64,000 nucleotides of DNA from contig NZ_ATUV01000001.1 in assembly GCF_000420385.1 (NCBI RefSeq), positions 248,001 to 312,000 on the forward strand. The letters run 5' to 3'. Origin of the DNA: Hippea alviniae EP5-r. GTDB taxonomy: Bacteria; Campylobacterota_A; Desulfurellia; Desulfurellales; Hippeaceae. Below, piece after piece: positions 60,462 to 64,000 of this stretch. Each line of letters starts with the position of its first letter. The first letter of the stretch is position 1. A model generated the notes under the pieces. The model saw only the letters and a list, made by a program, of their open reading frames with translations. It did not search any database and was not told the origin of the DNA. Made by a program: the position numbers and the translations under genes.

Positions 60462-62613
60462 GATTTAGAAGTTCCTGAATCATCTGGTCTGATGTTGTGA
60501 TACTTCTTGAGTTTGCCTGGAAGGCTCTCTCGTATATAATCATGTTGGTAAATGATTGAGCTAAATCTACATTACTCATTTCAAGATGACTTGGTGCGAA
60601 GGTTCCTCTTCCACCTGTGCCAGCTGTTCCGATGAGTGGGGCTCCAGAGTTTGCTGTTTCCGAATACATTGATTCTCCTTCTTTCATAAGGCCTTCGTTG
60701 TTTGCAAATTTTGCAAGTGCAACTTGAGCTAATGGGTAGGATTTTCCATTTGAGAATATGCCAATTATTACTCCGTCTTGGTTTATCATTATTCTTTGTA
60801 GGCTTCCGCCTGGATATCCATCCTGGGATTGAGCGGTTGTTTGAGATGGCAAAGAAAATTGGGTTAAGCCATCAAATGTGCCTATGTCTCCGAAGTGTAG
60901 ATTTATTACTTGTTTTGCTGTTCCGTTTTTCCAATCTACTGTTATGGCTAACGGGCTTGAGAGATATACTAATTTTCCTGTTTGGTCGAACTTTACTATG
61001 CCCGAATCGTTAGATACGACACCCGGTTGTGGTACAGATGCTGTCCAGGTCCATGTAGTGTATCCTGTGCTCTTATCGTAGCCAGTTTTTCTAAATGTAA
61101 ATGTTACTGTATGTTTATTTCCTAAAGAGTCATATACATCTATGGATGTTACATGCACGGCGGCTTCAAATGGCTGTGATGTAACAGTTGACCCTGAATT
61201 TACAAGTCCTGATAATGTTCCCATTATTGTGGCAAATTTTATATTGTTAGAATACACCTTTCCTATAGTGTGGTTGTTATTTGGGTCGTTGTTTTTTATT
61301 ACTATCTCACCCGTTTGTGGGTCTATAGTGGCTGTTCCCCAACCTATATCGCTGTTTATATCATTTACCAAATCTTGAAGGGTGCGGAATTCACTACTGT
61401 TTTGGGGATTTGTAGAGTATATGTAAGAATAATAGTTAGCTCCATTGTCATAGCTTAATGCTATCACATCACCTGGTTTTGATAAAAATGTCAAGCTTGT
61501 TCTACTTTGCGTTCCATTTCTACTCAGGGTAGCTGTTTGTCCTTCTCCTCCTTCTAGGTTTATTAAGGCGTGTTTGAAATAACTATTTAGGTCTCCTGTA
61601 GTGTTTATACCACCTATTGTTATAGTTTGAGTGCTTGTAGCGTTCGCAGTTATTGATGCTTTTATTTCTCCGTCACTGGTTGTGTAAAATTTTATTACTT
61701 GACTTCCAAAAGCTGCGGATGCTTGTTTTGTTAGGTTTGATGCTAAATTGCCGAGGGTACTGAATTTACTATAGCTTAAAGTTATATACGCAGTTGAGGT
61801 TGTGCTCGGAGATATGTTGTATTTTATTACCATAGACAAAGTAGCGTTGCTGGACAGGTTTATCTGGTTCCCATTTACGTCATATATACCATTGTTAGTT
61901 TTTGTTATTGAGAATGAACTATTAGCATCTGCAAACGTTGCTAATTCCTTACCAAGGTTAAGTGCTTCTCCGTTAACATCAAATAGTACAGCCATATCAT
62001 CAGGCTCTACCTTTTTACCATCAGAGTCTACATCTCCATGGGCAGGTGCCATTTCTTCTATTTTGTCACCACCATTTAAATTTGCTTTTATTGTTATATT
62101 TTTTGTTTCTCCTGCTGGGACTGTCTTGTCCTGAGGAACAACGATATTTTCTATGCTAGCTGCGGTATTTATTTTATGCGTCTCATCATTTGCCATCCAA
62201 CCTTGGACTATAAACCCTTCAGGATTTACTAAATTACCTTTTGCGTCAAAAGAGAAATCTCCAGCTCTTGTGTATCTGTAAGTTTTTCCACCATCATCAC
62301 TTACGATAAAGAATCCGTCTCCTTGAATTGCAAGGTCGGTTATTTTACTCGTTGACTGTAAACTTCCCTGAGAAAATATGTTGTTTATTGCTCCTACTGT
62401 TACACCAAGTCCTATCTGAGCTGCGTTTTTTCCTCCTATGTCTCCTTCGGGTCCTGTAGCTGCTGCCATAGTTTGACTTAAAACATCAACAAATGTTATT
62501 CTTCCTTTTTTGAATCCTATTGTGTTTACATTGGCTACATTGTTTCCTACGACATCCATTGCTTCCTGTTCTGCTTTTAATCCAGAAACTCCGCTCCATA
62601 AGGACCTAAGCAT
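60451..62613 (-). CDS. flgE: Flagellar hook protein FlgE (copy 1, complete)
   Basis: The 720-residue protein has the N-terminal rod/hook motif (LWSGVSGLKAEQEAMDVVGNNVANVNTIGFKKGRITF) and FlgE-specific GDGFFIVSDDGGKTYRYTRAGDFSFDAKGNLVNPEGFIVQGW. The C-terminal helix has NVDLAQSFTNMIIYERAFQANSRSI. The middle 450 residues are β-rich surface domains, longer than in enterobacteria (about 400 residues total). GGAGGT precedes the ATG. It lies 15 bases after a second hook-type gene, so the two are co-transcribed. Confidence 0.93.
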   Translation of the reverse strand: MLRSLWSGVSGLKAEQEAMDVVGNNVANVNTIGFKKGRITFVDVLSQTMAAATGPEGDIGGKNAAQIGLGVTVGAINNIFSQGSLQSTSKITDLAIQGDGFFIVSDDGGKTYRYTRAGDFSFDAKGNLVNPEGFIVQGWMANDETHKINTAASIENIVVPQDKTVPAGETKNITIKANLNGGDKIEEMAPAHGDVDSDGKKVEPDDMAVLFDVNGEALNLGKELATFADANSSFSITKTNNGIYDVNGNQINLSSNATLSMVIKYNISPSTTSTAYITLSYSKFSTLGNLASNLTKQASAAFGSQVIKFYTTSDGEIKASITANATSTQTITIGGINTTGDLNSYFKHALINLEGGEGQTATLSRNGTQSRTSLTFLSKPGDVIALSYDNGANYYSYIYSTNPQNSSEFRTLQDLVNDINSDIGWGTATIDPQTGEIVIKNNDPNNNHTIGKVYSNNIKFATIMGTLSGLVNSGSTVTSQPFEAAVHVTSIDVYDSLGNKHTVTFTFRKTGYDKSTGYTTWTWTASVPQPGVVSNDSGIVKFDQTGKLVYLSSPLAITVDWKNGTAKQVINLHFGDIGTFDGLTQFSLPSQTTAQSQDGYPGGSLQRIMINQDGVIIGIFSNGKSYPLAQVALAKFANNEGLMKEGESMYSETANSGAPLIGTAGTGGRGTFAPSHLEMSNVDLAQSFTNMIIYERAFQANSRSITTSDQMIQELLNLKR

Positions 62614-62628
62614 AGTTACTACCTCCTA

Positions 62629-64000
62629 TTATCTTTTTAGTTGAATGGCTGTTTGAAGCATTTGGTCTGCTGTTGTTACACCCTTTGAGTTTGCTTCAAA
62701 TCCCCTTTGGTATTCTATTAAATTCACGAATGCTTCTCCTAAATCCACATTGCTTTCTTCCAAATGGCGTGGTAAAATTTTTCCTCTTCCATCTTCTCCC
62801 GCGACACCTATAAAAGAATTTGAAGAAATTACCTGAGCAGAATCTGCGTTTTGAGTTATTTTGAATAGTGTATTTCCTACCCTTTTTAATCCTTGAGGGT
62901 TCATAAACTTTGATATTGCTACTATGGCTATAGGATAGGATTTTCCGTTTGAGTAATCTCCAATAAGTGTTCCATTGTTGTCTACATCTATTTTTTGTAG
63001 TATTCCAGAAGGCGAACCATCTTGAGTCTGAAAACTTGTGTCTGACGGCAGTGCGAATTGAGTGAGTCCTGTGAACTGGTTACCATCATATTCTCCGTTG
63101 TCTGTATTCCATAAATTTATCAAAAGTTGCTTTGGCTCTGCTCCATTATTTAAATTTATGTTAACTATTGGTGATTTAGTGTTTGGGTCAAGTCCACCAT
63201 TTTGATCAAAGTTTATTACTCCTGTATTGTTGGCTAAAGTACCACCGCCATCTGGCAATGTTATTTCATAAGACCACCGGTTTTGATTTATTCTTTTGAA
63301 AGTTATATCTATTTTATGTTTATCTCCTGTAGAATCGTAAAAGAAAGAGTGTACAACATGGGTTGCCACTTCCATAGGTTGTGTAGATGCTGTTTTGTTA
63401 GGATCCACTACTTGATTTAGATTTTCGAATATAGTAGTGAGTTTTTGATTTTCTTTGGGTGTAGAAAAGTTAGGGTCTTCGCTTGTTGGTCTTACCCTTA
63501 TGTTAATAGAAGTATTTTCGTTGTTTTTTATGACTATTTGTCCATTTTCTAAACTGACAGTGGCGTTTATATTTTCGGAATTTAGGTCGTTTTGCATGTC
63601 TGATATTAAATCTTCTACGGTTGTGAAACCTTCTGCTCCTTGGGATACTTGCCCATCACTGTCGTATTCGTATGTATGCCATGTGTTACCACCATCAAAA
63701 CTTATTTGAAAGTTGTCGCCATCTTTTACATCCAATAGTTTACCATCGTCATTAAAAATAGAGTTAAAATTTACTCTCGTTTCTGAATTGGTGTATGTGG
63801 TAAGAGGAGTGTATTCTTCTACACTATCAGAAGAGTTTAAGTTAGCCTTAAATCTTATATATGTTGATGCAACAGCAGGTACACTTTGATAATTTGATAT
63901 GTTTATCGCTTCTATGTTGCCTGTAGGCATACCTGTTGTTGGGTCTGTTGGTATGTAGTATCCTGTACCACTTTGAGATTGCTCTGCAAGCCATCCAACC
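62629..64000 (-). CDS. flgE: Second FlgE-like hook protein, N-terminus beyond the window
   Basis: The frame continues upstream of the internal ATG at 63930 to the window edge (GWLAEQSQSGTGYYIP is encoded there). It is therefore a partial gene of at least 456 residues. Its C-terminus (NVDLGEAFVNLIEYQRGFEANSKGVTTADQMLQTA) and the ALPSD-QTQDG-PSG-LQ block are FlgE-type and parallel to copy 1. The two differ clearly along the middle. It is either a second hook subunit or a hook-like protein with a related role. Confidence 0.88.
   Translation of the reverse strand, partial: VGWLAEQSQSGTGYYIPTDPTTGMPTGNIEAINISNYQSVPAVASTYIRFKANLNSSDSVEEYTPLTTYTNSETRVNFNSIFNDDGKLLDVKDGDNFQISFDGGNTWHTYEYDSDGQVSQGAEGFTTVEDLISDMQNDLNSENINATVSLENGQIVIKNNENTSINIRVRPTSEDPNFSTPKENQKLTTIFENLNQVVDPNKTASTQPMEVATHVVHSFFYDSTGDKHKIDITFKRINQNRWSYEITLPDGGGTLANNTGVINFDQNGGLDPNTKSPIVNINLNNGAEPKQLLINLWNTDNGEYDGNQFTGLTQFALPSDTSFQTQDGSPSGILQKIDVDNNGTLIGDYSNGKSYPIAIVAISKFMNPQGLKRVGNTLFKITQNADSAQVISSNSFIGVAGEDGRGKILPRHLEESNVDLGEAFVNLIEYQRGFEANSKGVTTADQMLQTAIQLKR

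Noticed and set aside
1-64000. CRISPR array
   Set aside because: No series of regularly spaced identical repeats was seen on reading either strand, and no cas-like gene is present.

Overview
The window is one piece of an A+T-rich bacterial chromosome with two very different halves. The housekeeping half has a σ54/σ28-type flagellar regulon, a ModABC-type oxyanion transporter behind a Moco-like riboswitch, a TtuA/TtuB-like tRNA thiolation pair of the kind known from thermophiles, and a likely futalosine-pathway deaminase. Together these suggest a motile, anaerobic or microaerophilic, possibly thermophilic bacterium of the Desulfurellales (Hippea/Desulfurella) type. That assignment is inference from gene content and was not tested by any search.

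Positions 1 to about 21464 look like an integrative mobile element. Its right end is marked by a tyrosine integrase (20038-21225, minus) and a detached 3' half of a tRNA-Phe gene (21415-21464), as expected for attR. The left end lies outside the window. From the left it carries a TrwA-TrwB-TrwC-like mobilization module (small RHH-like protein, coupling protein, MobF relaxase) but no visible type IV secretion genes. Next come an MqsR-like toxin with a zinc-ribbon/HTH/Panacea antitoxin, an unknown membrane protein, an unknown 194-aa protein behind a palindromic operator-like site, and about 1 kb of gene-poor DNA. A minus-strand cluster of unknown genes built on two tandem paralogues follows. After it come the C-terminal remnant of a HerA-type ATPase, a McrBC restriction pair, a HExxH metallopeptidase-like/vWA gene split by a 7-bp tandem duplication, and a Fic protein whose catalytic His is replaced by Gln. 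This is a typical defence and conflict cargo, with several genes visibly decaying.

From 21600 the DNA reads as ordinary chromosome. A periplasmic NMT1-type binding protein is translationally coupled to a Cache-HAMP-PP2C phosphatase. A modC-modA-modB-like operon follows on the minus strand with its riboswitch. Then come tRNA-Val(GAC)-thrS-infC-rpmI-rplT, in which infC uses an AUA start, and pheS-pheT-ileS-AMMECR1 with small downstream genes. A minus-strand mscS operon with two gate-domain proteins comes next.

The flagellar block runs on the minus strand: flgH-flgI-flgJ(SLT) behind a σ54-type promoter, and flgM-flgN-flgK-flgL behind a near-consensus σ28 promoter. Upstream lie a CCA-type nucleotidyltransferase and a stomatin/NfeD pair. 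A plus-strand run follows: ttuB-like, ttuA-like, priA, rpsU, NFACT, cvpA, M23 peptidase, MATE and the deaminase. Two tandem hook-protein genes (flgE, minus) close the window, the second cut off by the window edge. Several chromosomal genes have a -10 box 6-7 bases before the start codon and no Shine-Dalgarno sequence, suggesting leaderless transcripts.
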